A stretch of DNA of 64,000 nt from NCBI GenBank assembly GCA_905147135.1, contig LR990044.1, positions 19,723,622 through 19,787,621 of the forward strand. Reading direction: 5' to 3'. The notes beneath the pieces were generated by a model. The model had not been told where the DNA came from. It worked only from the letters and a program-made list of their open reading frames with translations, and ran no database searches. Source of the DNA: Blastobasis lacticolella. Taxonomy: Eukaryota > Arthropoda > Insecta > Lepidoptera > Blastobasidae. Below, one piece after another: positions 20,747 through 31,285 of this stretch (positions are counted from its first letter, which is position 1; each line of letters begins with the position of its first letter). A program made the position numbers and the translations under genes.

Positions 20747-21715
20747 AGGAGCGCTTAAAACCGTCCGTCGCATGACCGTTGCAATTATGACATCTAAAAC
20801 CGCAACTGAGAGTCTTTCCACGGGATTCTACCGTGCATATTACTATACTTCCAAAAGACAAATCCCACTTGGCCTAAGTGCCGACCTCTCCCATAACCCC
20901 ACAGCTATGGCCCCCATTTTCTCAGGAAACGTCCCTGGTAAAATTAACACAGATTCCGTAAAATACTTACTGCGGTCGGGAAATGCGGCGGTTGTTTCGG
21001 TGGAAATATGCAATCTGTTACTCGGAGTTTTCTTGCTTGAACTCGCGCGGAGTGGAGCAAAGTGTTTGAACTCCGGTAATTTCAAAATATGATCGGATTT
21101 ATTTGCTGGCTTCTCTGTAATTTTGGTGAGATTATGTTTTACAAGGCTTTGGCGATGGCTTCACTTGCTACCGTTCAAGAGTTTCGATGCTATAGATGTA
21201 TTTATAATATGCTTAGATGCTGACATCAGAAGACGCCGATCTAAGAAAAGATAGATAGACTGTGTAAATGACATCATGAGAATTAAAGGAGTTGAGACAT
21301 ACCTAACGTGCAGGCCGACAATGTATGCAACTAGTGAGTTAAGGGCAAGTGTACGCGTACGGGATTTATAAGTGCCGACGGCACTAAATACATTCTGATT
21401 ATTGACCTTGAATGGTGTACTATGTTAGGCAAGTACGCAGATATGGTAACTGACAGTTATCTCGACAAATACCCTTTCTCGCCCAAAACAAAGCAAAAAC
21501 AAGGCGTCAGGTGCGCTAAAGGAATCGTTTTGTGACACGGCCGTGCCGGATCTGTGACACAGACGAGCCCCTACCACATGTCACTAACAGAGTCGTTGGG
21601 GCGACTTGCTTGTGACATTGGAATGTGTCCAATAAAGGTTAAATAGTAAATAAATAAACATAGTTTTGTTACAAGAGAACAAAAATAATGACTTATGGCA
21701 TTAATGTCCTGGTTA
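20747..21715. other. No recognised gene
   Basis: Opposite-strand frames at 20772-21092 (106 codons) and 20843-21085 (80 codons) overlap each other and show no recognised pattern. No element ends were found. Near 21610-21655 an AATAAAGG / AAATAAATAAAC stretch could be a decayed 3' end. Confidence 0.35.
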
Positions 21716-21718
21716 TGT

Positions 21719-22013
21719 TCCCGCGCTCGAGGGCCCTGGGTCCGACTTGACTATGATCCAGGATTTGGTAGATCAGGTAATTACAGTGGAGCGACTGCCA
21801 TCTGACCTTCGTTAACAGGGGAATCATGGTTACACATTTAGTAATGTGCAGGTTTCGTGACGATGTTTTCCTTACCGTAAGAGCATCGGTTAGTATTCAA
21901 CTAATGTACATAACTCAGAAAAAAGTCATTGGTATATGGCGACAGTAGGATTCGAATCCGGTCCTTTTCGCATTGCGAGTCGGATACCGTTACCACAAGG
22001 CCACCGACGCTCT
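21719..22013 (-). repeat. SINE-A, near full length (reverse)
   Basis: The reverse-strand head GAGCGTCGGTGGCCTTGTGG and B-box-like GGATTCGAATCC are followed by the complete body and the CTCGAGGGCCC end. The pol III promoter boxes are among the better preserved in the window. Confidence 0.75.
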
Positions 22014-22083
22014 TAATAATAACTTATAGACACAACATCTGATGTAATATATCATTTTACATTAAAAATTATGGATCTGTCCC

Positions 22084-22325
22084 CTGTGTGGAAGCTATAG
22101 CTTGAAGGATAGCAATACTCGCAGAGCTCTGGAATTGGATGGGTGACCGTTTCGTACCTTGAGCCTAGTCGAACATCAGCACTGCAACGAGCTCGCCACT
22201 CATGAGGTGTGCCCCTAAATGTAATACCGTTGGTAAGGCAAGGTTATATAAGGTGTTTCGAGCATTGGGGTGCATCTCGGAAGCCAAAATGTACCCCAGG
22301 ACTGTATAAATAAATAAATATTCGT
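22084..22325 (+). repeat. Possible 5S-rRNA-related SINE
   Basis: The motif TTGGATGGGTGACCG at 22135-22149 matches the conserved C-box region of eukaryotic 5S rRNA. The sequence before it (GCAATACTCGCAGAGCTCTGG) is only loosely 5S-like. The segment ends in an ATAAATAAATAAAT tail. This fits a SINE with a 5S-derived promoter, but only the C-box stretch is convincing. Confidence 0.4.
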
Positions 22326-22412
22326 AGACAAATTCACACAGCGCTATCTAGCCCCGAACTAAGCAAAGCTTGTACTATGGGTGCTAGATTACTGATATAC
22401 TACTTAAATACT
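22303..22412 (-). repeat. SINE-B 3' fragment (reverse)
   Basis: An ATAAATAAATA tail read in reverse, then CACAGCGCTATCTAG and GTGCTAGATTACTGATATAC. It directly abuts the 5S-like repeat, and the shared A-rich tract makes the boundary unclear. Confidence 0.6.
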
Positions 22413-24049
22413 TTTATGTCATTATTAAATTATTACAATGAGTTTGGCTGGATATTTATCACATAGCCACCGTCTTTTTTACTTTTAATTTACACGTATT
22501 TCTTGGCAATTTTCCAAAACAACACAAATTTATTTTTAGGGTTTCCTACCCAGGTAGTAAGAGACGTAAAAAACAACGCCATATTTCACTCATTTTTAAC
22601 GTCGAAAAGACTTGACGATGTCACAAAATTTAACAGCATGTATTACGTACAAAATGACGTAATTATCGCGTATAAAATGACGTTATTTTAACGATAGAAT
22701 CGGACGGTTTTTACGACAATATAAAATATATAAAGAGTAAGGTTGTTGTAGTGGGTACGCGAACGGGTCGGGTGCCTGATTTCACAATCATTACGTTAAT
22801 TTCTTTAGATAATATTTCTCCTTGTCGTGATCTACTTTTGTCTTTTCCTATAATAAAGTACTTTACAGTACCTACAGTTTTCTTGTCGACATTTCGAAAA
22901 TTCCATGGTAGGGCCCCAGGTGGGCGGGGTAGCCTCGGCCGTGTCACAGGATTTACCAATTGTTTTTGTCGACACCCCGACAAGGGGTTGAGGGCACGTC
23001 TGTATTTTGTCTTTTAAAAGCTGATACTTGAATGCCCGATTGTAGTAAACTATAGGCCATTAAAGTGATTTAAGATGACTAAAATATTCCTAGCAAAAAA
23101 AAAGCACCAACACCAACCTCGTTGATAACTCGCCAAGTCACTCTATGACGTCACTTTATGACGTCATTTATTGTCCGATTGAACTAAACTTAGGTGACTC
23201 CTAAGTTGTCGCCTTTAGATGTTCCGAAGCATTTAGGCGACCTAAGTTGGTTTCAGATATTCTAAACATGTAAAGCATTGCACCAATAACCAATCTTAGG
23301 TAAAAACTAAACTCGCTAAGTCACTCTAACTTTATGAGTTCAGTGCAATCAGGCAGAACACTAGATAATCCTGTTACCTCAGTCTCCCATTGTAACCATA
23401 GAGGAATTTTAATGCAATCGTTTAATCACACAATAATCGAAAATTTTGACCTTCTTTGCCACAAACTTCTAACTATTGTTAAGCTCAGAAATGAGAAATC
23501 TTGTGAATTATACTTGTAATATAATTTATTTGATAGTTGATTTATTACACAATTGACGCGTGCGCTCTTGACGATAACTTAACCAGGAGTGCCGTCCTTC
23601 CCCGCTTTCTCCTCTCACGTAGCACTGGAATAACTACGACGTAGGGCTGACGTCACAGCGTAGCTAATGACGTCATAACGTAGTGCTACACGACGCTCTC
23701 TTTATTTATTATTATACTACCTACTCCTGTAAATATGTATATAACCGGATCTCTGTGTCGTTAGCTGTGAGAGGTTGATTGATATCTCCCCCGACGAATG
23801 AAGGAATGAACATGAACCTGGGAATCGAATAAATAAATAAACAAACAACCCCCATCCGCCCCCATGGCGAATAAGAAAATTATAAGTAGAACAACACAAC
23901 ATTCTCTAAATCATCGATAAATCAGCGAGGCAAAGGGAATGAATCACAGACTGCCTCGCCTGTGATTGATGATCGCAAATTACTGGAAGAGCCACCCTTT
24001 GTAATTTTTAGGGTTCTGTACATCCGAAAAAAAAAACACAGCCCACATA
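22413..24049. other. No recognised gene; two clusters of TGACGTCA palindromes
   Basis: No convincing frame. The palindrome TGACGTCA occurs at 23146-23153, 23159-23166, 23648-23655 and 23668-23675. The last pair lies in a region rich in ACGTAG. A 90-codon reverse frame at 22711-22983 overlaps an 88-codon forward frame, and neither has a recognisable domain. Confidence 0.4.
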
Positions 24050-24236
24050 GGATAAAATAAAATGAATATGTTTGGACAAATTCACAGCGCCATCTAGGCC
24101 TAAAGTAAGAAAAGCTTGTGTTATGGATACATACTTGTTATACATACTATACCCTGACCCGTAACAGAAATTAAAATTCATCATTTCAATTTCTTTTCGG
24201 CCGGGAATCGAGAACTAAGCCACTCAGGTCGTCAAA
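24050..24236 (-). repeat. SINE-B, nearly full length (reverse)
   Basis: Reverse-strand SINE-B with body and a partly decayed head (B-box region CGATTCCCGGCCG). It ends at GACGACCTGAGTGG. The middle has lost several bases relative to the copy at 1654-1909. Confidence 0.65.
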
Positions 24237-24354
24237 CTCACTCGTATGTCCGTCTGGCTGTCTGTTACCGTCGAATTTCTTTAAATCTACTGGACCGATT
24301 AATCAGCCACAGTATTAGCTTTGGACTATGACATGGGATCACGATGTATATTTG

Positions 24355-24424
24355 AGGTCTCTTCTTAGACGGTAACGCATTGGTAACTCGCCTGGTGTTG
24401 CTGATGTCCTTAGGCGGCGATGCA
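24355..24424 (+). repeat. Non-LTR 3' end fragment
   Basis: Contains GGTAACGCATTGGTAACTCG and GTGTTGCTGATGTCC, matching the LINE 3' end at 5700-5850 in inverse orientation. Short and without tail. Confidence 0.45.
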
Positions 24425-24698
24425 TATATAAATTTTTGTAACCCTAACGCGGACGTGTAACTTAAATAAACAAATTTGAAAATTTACCATTTCCCCCTTA
24501 CCTCCGAAACAATACGTCTAAAATCTTGAATAAAAGCAGACCACATTATATTTTATTAGGTAATTATAGATTACGGGAATACCTATAAGAAGTTCATGAT
24601 CTAATTGGTGGTTATGTCTAAGTATAATTTGATACATACTGTAACGTGACTGCTATGAAATCCGTGATATTTAACTAAGATTTCAGTAAAAGTGACAT

Positions 24699-24935
24699 GG
24701 GAAATGATAACTACGTACGGATCCCCACACACGCGAGTGCGCCTCAATTTTCCGGTTTTTTCTTAGTCTATTGAATTATTTCAAGAGGAATCCGGTTTAA
24801 ATCACGAGTCAGATGATTGGTGCTACCTCTGGACGCCTTTTATGGCGAGATATAGCTCTCGGTGGGACATTAGCAGAAATTTATGAATCGCAATTTTAAG
24901 GAACAATGGGTTTGGTCTTCGAGAAACTTCTAAAA
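24699..24935 (+). repeat. Direct repeat, left copy
   Basis: This segment of about 235 bp recurs at 25143-25380. Shared phrases include TCTATTGAATTATTTCAAGA, ACCTCTGGACGCCTTT and GAATCGCAATTTTAAGGAAC in the same order. The offset is 437-447 bp. The sequence between the copies is very AT-rich. It could be a pair of LTR-like ends or a segmental duplication. Confidence 0.6.
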
Positions 24936-25142
24936 TAAATAAAAAATCAAATATTATAAAAAAAAAAAATTTTTTAATGGTATATAATTTATTTTCAATT
25001 TTTGATCCTTCAACTTATTCATTTAATTTATCATTAAACTGAATTACTACTTTTATTGGCATTTTATTGATTCCTTATTCCTTTTGACTTATCACTAATA
25101 GAAACTTTACTAAAATCTAATAATAATGATCTTAAAATGAGA

Positions 25143-25380
25143 TGAAAACTGACAACTACATAGAGAACCCTTCATACGCGAATCCGTCTCGCACTTTTCC
25201 GGATTTTTCTTTGTCTATTGAATTATTTCAAGAGAAAACCGGTTTAAATCACTAGTCGGATGATCGGTGTTACCTCTGGACGCCTTTAATGGCGAGATAT
25301 AACTCTCGGTGGGACATTAAAAGATATTTATGAATCGCAATTTTAAGGAACAATGGTTTTAGTCTTCGAGAAACTCGTAT
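25143..25380 (+). repeat. Direct repeat, right copy
   Basis: Diverged partner of 24699-24935. No terminal TG/CA pair or primer-binding site was evident, so an LTR identity is not supported. Confidence 0.6.
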
Positions 25381-25744
25381 TGTGGTTGGTGTTTTATGAA
25401 GAATTCAGACCGTTCTTATTGTTTTCAAACAACATACATTTTTCTCTTGGCCTTTAGCCAACTCTGTTTAGCGGTTTAGGTGCGAAAACCTAATAAACAG
25501 ACAGAATTACTTTAGTATTTATAATTAGGTTAACTAGTGAAAAACCAGCCTACATCTGAAAAAGAGTAACTGTTTTGGAAATGATAAGCTATAGGTACAT
25601 AACTCATGTTAATAATTAAGTACCTATTCATGATAATTTGGCATGTCAAATCACATTAGTGCGTGCTTTCACTGAGAAGCACACTGAAAACCAGTGCCAT
25701 GTCACAAGTCATGTTTTTTTATATTAGACAAGACAGGCTTTTGG

Positions 25745-25935
25745 CCACCATCTCACTGTTGGTAAGTGACGATGCGGCCGAAGTTGGAGCATGCCCGTCT
25801 TGGAACAATCTATTCACTCTAGACTTCAACGCATCCAGATCATAATGATCAGGGAACACACTCGCAGGCAACGCGTTCCACTCCTTAGCCGGACGCATTA
25901 TAAAAGTCGAGCCAAAGCGGCTCGTAGCTGGAAGA
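25745..25935 (-). pseudogene. Non-LTR LINE reverse transcriptase C-terminal remnant
   Basis: The reverse strand reads FIMRPAKEWNALPASVFPDH, continues through DALKSRVNRLFQDGHAPTSA and then ASSLTNSEMVAKS. The WN-LP and FK/LK-x-RV pattern is typical of the extreme C-terminus of jockey/CR1-like ORF2. The related 3' end at 36425-36562 shares HAPSSAASS. It lacks all catalytic motifs and is a 5'-truncated dead copy. Confidence 0.65.
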
Positions 25936-26030
25936 TTTATTTATTTATTATTACAGCATTACAGCGAGCCAAAGCACCGTGCACAACATTCAAATTTATC
26001 ATTATGATTAAAAAATACTTTATTAATGTA

Positions 26031-26236
26031 CATAGGCGTAGGAAGGGGGGGAGCCGGGTGGGCCGTGTCCACCCCAGAATGGTCTGGTGCCCACCCCAGG
26101 ATGCGATGCTCACTGTACTGTACATTGTCGATTGACTCGGCTTCATCGGTCACCTCTGGGGCCAGGCCCCCCTGGCAAATATGCCTACGCTACGCTACGC
26201 TACGCTACGCTACGCTACGCTAATAATACGCTAATG
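26031..26236. mobile_element. Short hAT-type element with an expanded pentanucleotide at one end
   Basis: The left end CATAGGCGTAGG and the right end read in reverse, CATTAGCGTATT, are flanked by the perfect 8-bp duplication TTAATGTA at 26023-26030 and 26237-26244. Near the right end CCTACGC has expanded into seven TACGC units (26186-26220). The interior is GC-rich with GGGGG and CCCCC blocks that could pair. It has no coding capacity. Confidence 0.75.
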
Positions 26237-26639
26237 TTAATGTATCGCAATTCTCACAAAATCTTAAAATTAATTTACAAAGAACACAGAAACGGTCTGC
26301 AAACAAGTCGCAGTCCGTCGCCGAGCTAACGCAGGATGCGTGATTTTACCAAAGGCGAATTACGATGGGCCACCGTGCGACAACTGTCCTCAGCCAGCAA
26401 CCGGAGACGATAGCTACGGAACCGCGTATGCTTATTAGGTACGAACAATGAGCAGATACGTTATACGAGATCAGGACAGTCAAGTTCACTACGTAAAATT
26501 TAACAAAAATAATCATAAAATTAAAATTCCGGCGTACCTTCAAGGAATTAAAGCCCAATGCCCCCAGAAGATATTTTGTGGGATACAAAAATGGGTAATA
26601 CCCACATTGTTTTTTAAACATAAAACGTAAGAATGGCTT

Positions 26640-27315
26640 TTTGCACTTTTTCTAATAAAAGTCTGTATGAACTTTCGTGTGGACCCCACAAGACCGCCTC
26701 TGTCTCTAATTTTGTACGCACTAACGCAGTGTAAATTAATGTAGTCGCACTAACATTATAAAAGTACTTTGTGTTACGAATAATGAAACCTATTATTTTG
26801 TAGCCATCAACCGCTAGATTTTTTATATGTTCATTAAACGTCAATTTTTGTTCAAATATGACGCCAAGATCCGTTACTGTTTCTATTAGTGTTATTAAAT
26901 CTGCTCCTAAATAGTACATGGATAGTATTGGATTACGAGATCTGGCAAAGGACTTCGCAATATTCATTTGAAGTTTGTTATTATTGCTCCATTGAAGAAT
27001 TGCACCAATGTCTGCCTGGAGTAATATGCTATCCTCGGGTTTATTTTATTTAACAGTTTATTGTACACAATATAACAAATACAGAAAGTACAGATTACTT
27101 ATGACACAACAGGCACTACATATCTCTAACAGAAATCTCTTCCAGTACGCCTACGGGTTCTTTTGTCTCACCAAATACCTTCAGGTCGTCTGCATAAAGC
27201 AGACACCTGGAATGATTGACTACAGATTTGAGATCCTCAACCATAATCGTGAACAATTGTGGACCGATAATAGAATCCTGACTAACACCAGAACGCGTGG
27301 GATATGAGTTGATTG
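26640..27315 (-). pseudogene. Non-LTR reverse transcriptase remnant with an internal insertion
   Basis: The reverse strand first gives a broken RT segment with the catalytic LLYADD at about 27185-27205. After an insertion (about 27035-27130) it continues as MNIAKSFARSRNPILSMYYL, TDLGVIFEQKLTFNEHIKNL and SATTLIYTALVRTKLE. The DLGV-F---LTF--HI and LV-T-LE patterns are standard for the region after the catalytic site in jockey/CR1-like LINEs. The longest intact frame is 117 codons (26614-26967). The element would have encoded the RT of a retrotransposon; it is fragmentary and dead. Confidence 0.7.
27035..27130. repeat. Insertion within the LINE remnant
   Basis: T-rich segment starting TTTATTTTATTTAACAGTTT and running to AGAAATCTC. 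The motif ATTTAACAGTTTATTG also occurs near 2005. It is probably the reversed 3' end of a retroposed repeat. The limits are approximate. Confidence 0.45.
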
Positions 27316-28329
27316 AATATCCACGACATAAAGCTTATGCTGACTGTGACCCTAACTCATAGCACGGACAACTACGTTCCTGTCTGTTGCACTGTTATGC
27401 TTAAACCACTGCGACGATTTTAATGAAATTCGGTATGGAGATGGAAATAGTTTAGCACTTGAGGATGGACATAGGCTAGTTTTTATTCTCCTCCACTCGC
27501 AAACGCGCAAGATATAGACACATACTCGAAGTAAAGCGAGTCCTACATAAAGCTTTGGCCTCACTAGAAAAAGGAAATACCACAGCTGTTATACCACACG
27601 ATCAAGAAACAATAATTAATTAATATCAAAATCATCAAACCTTATTTGGGACATATACCACCACAAAACAGTATCTTCATCAAACCGAAAATAGTCGGGG
27701 AGGTCGTCATAAAACGAATATAAAACAAAACTTTGATAAAATAATGTCAAGGGAAATACCCAGCACTGATAATTAAATGGCACCTAATTGCTCACCTGAA
27801 AATATCTTCTAGAAATTATTAATTAGAAGAAACCTTACATTTTCTGTGCCAAGTCCACGTTTGAATGGGGACCTTATTACCCCATTTCAAATTATACTAA
27901 TCTTTCCTTAATAATTCATCATCCAATTACGAATCCAGTTTTCAACTTTTGGCGGATTTAACTTCGTATACTCCGAAATTTCTTTAATGTAATAAAAGTA
28001 AATTTGAATCTCAATAACTTTATCAAATTTGAGAGTGATAAAGGAAATATTTCGTTTCATCTGTCTGTCTGTCCCTAGTACTAGAAGAGTAGGTTGTCCA
28101 CTCTATGAAAAGTTATATCTTTCATACTGAACAAATACAATTCTTACATTACCTTGGAGATTTTTCGCCCTGCATCTGATCCGAATCTGAGAGAATGCTG
28201 CCTCAGTTTACTTACAGATTTTTTGATGAGATATGCCTAATAGTATTATATTATCTTTGACCCGGGCATTCTCGGTAACATGACGAACATACCTCCTATT
28301 TCACGTGGGGTTGGGTGGATCTCTTGCCT
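27316..28329. other. No recognised gene
   Basis: Includes a stretch around 27405-27550 with CGACGATTTTAATGAAATTC and GTAAAGCGAG phrases typical of decayed Helitron-like repeats. Otherwise AT-rich. I could not define element ends. Confidence 0.35.
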
Positions 28330-28402
28330 TAATCTCCAGATTATGGCAAGGAGTGTGGAGGAGGCGCAACTCCAGCAATGGACTGTTATGGGCTGTTGAT
28401 AT
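28330..28402 (+). repeat. RTE-derived retroelement, 3' fragment
   Basis: CCAGATTATGGCAAGGAG, CTCCAGCAATGGACTGTTA and GGGCTG match the 3' part of the copies at 13459 and 20473. The (GAT)n tail has almost gone. Confidence 0.45.
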
Positions 28403-28683
28403 GTTACATCCGAGTTCTGTCCGAGAGTTCTTTAATTTTACGAGTTTAAAAAGTCACATGATAATAATTATAACTAATGACTAACTTTTACCAATTCAGG
28501 CAGAGACCATATTGTCTAATTGTTATAGGAGACTCTACATGTTGGCCAAAACTCCACGGGACTTAGCTAATATGAGAATGTAGATGCAGTTTTTATGGCC
28601 TATGTCCGTAAAGTCTCATGAATGTTTTATTTTCCATGATGTTGACCACGCGTTCTCTTTTTTTTTAGATAAGCGGTCCATCA

Positions 28684-28880
28684 CTAGCTTGAGCACCGGA
28701 AATCTTGTACAATATCGACTAATAGTCCAAATCTATTAGGCCTATAAACATTCCTCTTGAAACACTGTATTAATGATTGAAAACCGCATTAAAACCGTTG
28801 CGTAGTTCAAAAGATCTAAGCGTATATAGATACATCGGGACAGACGGCGGGAAGCCATTTTGTTTTACACTATGTTTAGA
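28684..28880 (-). mobile_element. Possible short non-autonomous Helitron
   Basis: On the reverse strand it starts TCTAAACATAGTGTAAAAC after an A and may end in CTAG before a T. The segment CGTTGCGTAGTTCAAAAGAT is shared with the elements at 33811-34000 and 35036-35240. The 3' hairpin is weak, so the 3' limit is uncertain. Confidence 0.4.
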
Positions 28881-29069
28881 TAGATATATATATGTTACTC
28901 TGTTTAGAACGTAATTACATCCTTGAATTAACATTGTTATGCTTAATTAAATATGAGGCAGCGACGCTTTCCGAATTCCAATACGTGATTAGTAATCACC
29001 GTCTGATTACAACATTGTGTAAACTGAGGCTTGAACGTGTGTTGTGTGGAATATTTAGTGGTGACTTTG

Positions 29070-29370
29070 GAGCGTCGGTGGCCGAATGGTTAAGGTATCC
29101 GACAAGTAAACAAGAGGTACCGGGTTTGAATTCCATTGCGGCCATGTCCTAATGACTCTTTTCTGAGTTATGTACATTAGTTGAATGCTAACCGATGCTC
29201 TTACGGTGAGGGAAAACATCGTAAGGAAACCTGCATATTTGGGTAACTGAATGTGCAAATATGATCCAATCTGGTCAGGTTCCCCTGGTAGCAGGGGCAC
29301 GGAGGGCAGTCGCTCCACTGTAATTGCTACCTAACCTACCTGATCTGCCAAATTCTGGATCATGGTCAAG
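29070..29370 (+). repeat. SINE-A, full-length reference copy
   Basis: The head GAGCGTCGGTGGCCGAATGG has an A-box-like GGCCGAATGGTTAAGG and a B box GGTTTGAATTCC, from a tRNA-like ancestor. The body includes ACCGATGCTCTTACGGTGAG, AACTGAATGTGCA and CAGTCGCTCCACTGTAATTG, and the end CTGGATCATGGTCAAG. All SINE-A fragments in the window align to this copy. It is not a tRNA gene: an acceptor stem does not form. Confidence 0.8.
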
Positions 29371-30198
29371 CGTTTGGGAAAAGCGCCAGGAAGAAGATTT
29401 AGTAGCGATTTGAGAGCTACAGAAAATAGAGTAGAGTAGACCCAAACATTTAATTCCAGCCCAGCGTCAGTTTAGGGTGTGATCATAATTTTTATTCTGA
29501 GTTTCATGAGAAGAATGCGTTCATTTTATAGCGAAATTAGTATAATATTTTAAATATAAATATAAAAAAATTTGCTACCTTAAGAATTTAAATAACTACG
29601 CGAAGACATTACGTTTTATAAGCTTTAAGATTACAACTCTCATTATGTCGGCTGGTGGCTTAGGGGGCTTTTATTCCTTCTCTTTTGGCAGGTACCGGTT
29701 TTAAATGTCTTTTTTGTCTATTATTTTTTTGTTAAGTTCAATAAAATCACATTTACTATTCGGTAGGTGCGTAAAGTTAAAAATTTGGATGACTTAATTT
29801 CCATACCTACTTATATATTTTCTTATTGGATAAGAGGACATAATCCATTGGTAAATAACTCAAAATAGATCGGTTTCACGTCGGTAGTCTCTCGATTTAT
29901 CAAGCGCCCAGTTGGAGCAAGAACCGCTCCCAGGGGTAACATGTGAAAGGCTCTGAAATATACAATTTGCGTGTGGGCGGAATGGTTTAACTATGAAAAA
30001 TTGCGTTTAAATTACTTTGAAAATCTCCTCGTAAAATTTCTCGCTAACTTTTTCTCGCGTCGGCTACCTAGCTACGTTACTGCCAAAGATCAAAATCCAT
30101 TCAGTTGTATATTGTGTGTTAAAGTCAATTATTCAAAAATCCTGTAAACATATGCATTGGCAAAATTTTGCGCTCGACTTCGTCCGCGTAAAAACACA
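29371..30198. other. No recognised gene
   Basis: AT-rich sequence with no convincing frame or repeat ends. Confidence 0.35.
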
Positions 30199-30360
30199 TA
30201 TTTTTTATATGATACGGCAGACAAACAGGCAAGCAAACCACCTGATGGAAAGTGATCACCGCCGCCACTAATGTGCTATCAATGTGTTGCCCGCCTCTAA
30301 GGAGACCTCTTATGTACCTCTTGAACGATTCCATGTCATAGTCTGAAGGAAACACTTTTA
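30199..30360 (-). pseudogene. Non-LTR LINE C-terminal and 3' end fragment
   Basis: The reverse-strand frame reads MFPSDYDMESFKRYIRGLLR and continues into a degenerate 3' UTR with GTGATCACTTTCCATCAGG and an A-rich end. It is a closer relative of the fragment at 5700-5850 than of the one at 25745. Only the final residues of the LINE protein are present. Confidence 0.55.
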
Positions 30361-30660
30361 CTGGAGTAATTACGTTCGGGACCCCATATCGCGAGGACCA
30401 GACTGAAATTGGGATAAATATAGCTTTTAAGTTATTCTGGGTTATTGGCTACAATACTGTAAAATTTCATCGATATCCGTTCAGTAGTTATTTACCAATT
30501 TTTGTAGAATTTTACATGTATGCCAGCATCCTTTTAATCCCACTTACTTTAGAGTAAGTTTAAAGTCTAGACTTAAAATTAAACCTCAAGCCACATTAAA
30601 GGACTCGTTTTACACGACGTGTTACACTTATAATTCCCACTCCATCTTTACGAAAGAAGA

Positions 30661-30915
30661 TCAAAGAAAGCTCTTAGATTTGTTATTCCGATTCAGCCAG
30701 CAGTTATGCGTCATGAATACACTTATTTTTGACATTTTCATGATCAAAATGTGACCAAACTCGTTACGTAGCCAACTAAATTTGCCCGTCCTTTCATTTA
30801 TAACGATGTAGTTGTTGGCTTGACAGCCTTCGCCTCTGGAGACTTGGAAAAAAACAGCTAATACACAGCACCAAATAATAACAAAAACAAGGTTACGTAA
30901 ACGATGCCAAAACAT
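30661..30915 (-). CDS. Weak candidate: small ORF with a signal-peptide-like N-terminus
   Basis: 84 residues. The N-terminus MFWHRLRN is basic and is followed by the hydrophobic run LVFVIIWCCVLAVFFQV and a polar SRGEG, which is how secretory signal peptides look. The rest, starting CQANNYIVINERTGKFSWLR, matches no family I know. The ATG has an A at -3 and a TTTTATAA motif lies about 45 bases upstream. If real, this could be the first exon of a secreted protein, with a possible splice donor at the GTAACG after FSWLR. No downstream exon was found, and a chance ORF remains quite possible. Confidence 0.2.
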   Translation of the reverse strand: MFWHRLRNLVFVIIWCCVLAVFFQVSRGEGCQANNYIVINERTGKFSWLRNEFGHILIMKMSKISVFMTHNCWLNRNNKSKSFL

Positions 30916-31078
30916 GTTGTTTTTAAGCTATGTAAGTGCTGCGATGTTATAAAAACAGATAGATACCTACTTCCATGTTTTTTTTAACACAGAGGGGTGT
31001 TATAGGGACTAGGAAGTTCTTTGTAGGTAATTCTGTCTATGTCATCGTATCTGGCTGGGTAAAGAATTAATTTTATTG

Positions 31079-31277
31079 CCCCGTGTCCGCCATCCATGAT
31101 CCAGGATTTGGCCGATCAAGTACATTGTAGCGACTGCCAACTGACCTCCGTAACCCTGTTAATAGGGAAACCTAACCAGATTGGATCATGGTCACAAATT
31201 CAGTCGCCTAAATGTGAAGCCTCGGTTAGTCTTCAACTAATGTGTGCACATAACTCAGAAAAGAGTCATTGGTACAA
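31079..31277 (-). repeat. SINE-A, head missing (reverse)
   Basis: Reverse-strand SINE-A body, from the CAGATTGGATCATGG region to AGAGTCATTGGTAC. The tRNA-like head has been lost. Confidence 0.65.
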
Positions 31278-31285
31278 CGCGCCAA

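Noticed and set aside
20772..21092. Overlapping 106- and 80-codon frames on opposite strands
   Set aside because: No recognised motif, and the two strands are about equally open; typical of chance frames.
24699..25380. Direct repeats as LTRs of a small retroelement
   Set aside because: No TG/CA ends, no target duplication and no primer-binding site could be seen; kept only as a direct repeat.
29070..29140. tRNA-like sequence with A and B boxes
   Set aside because: It is the head of SINE-A. A full cloverleaf with an acceptor stem does not form, and the SINE body follows directly. The same applies to the SINE-A heads at 6737, 12776 and 22013 and the SINE-B heads at 1654, 14590 and 36733.
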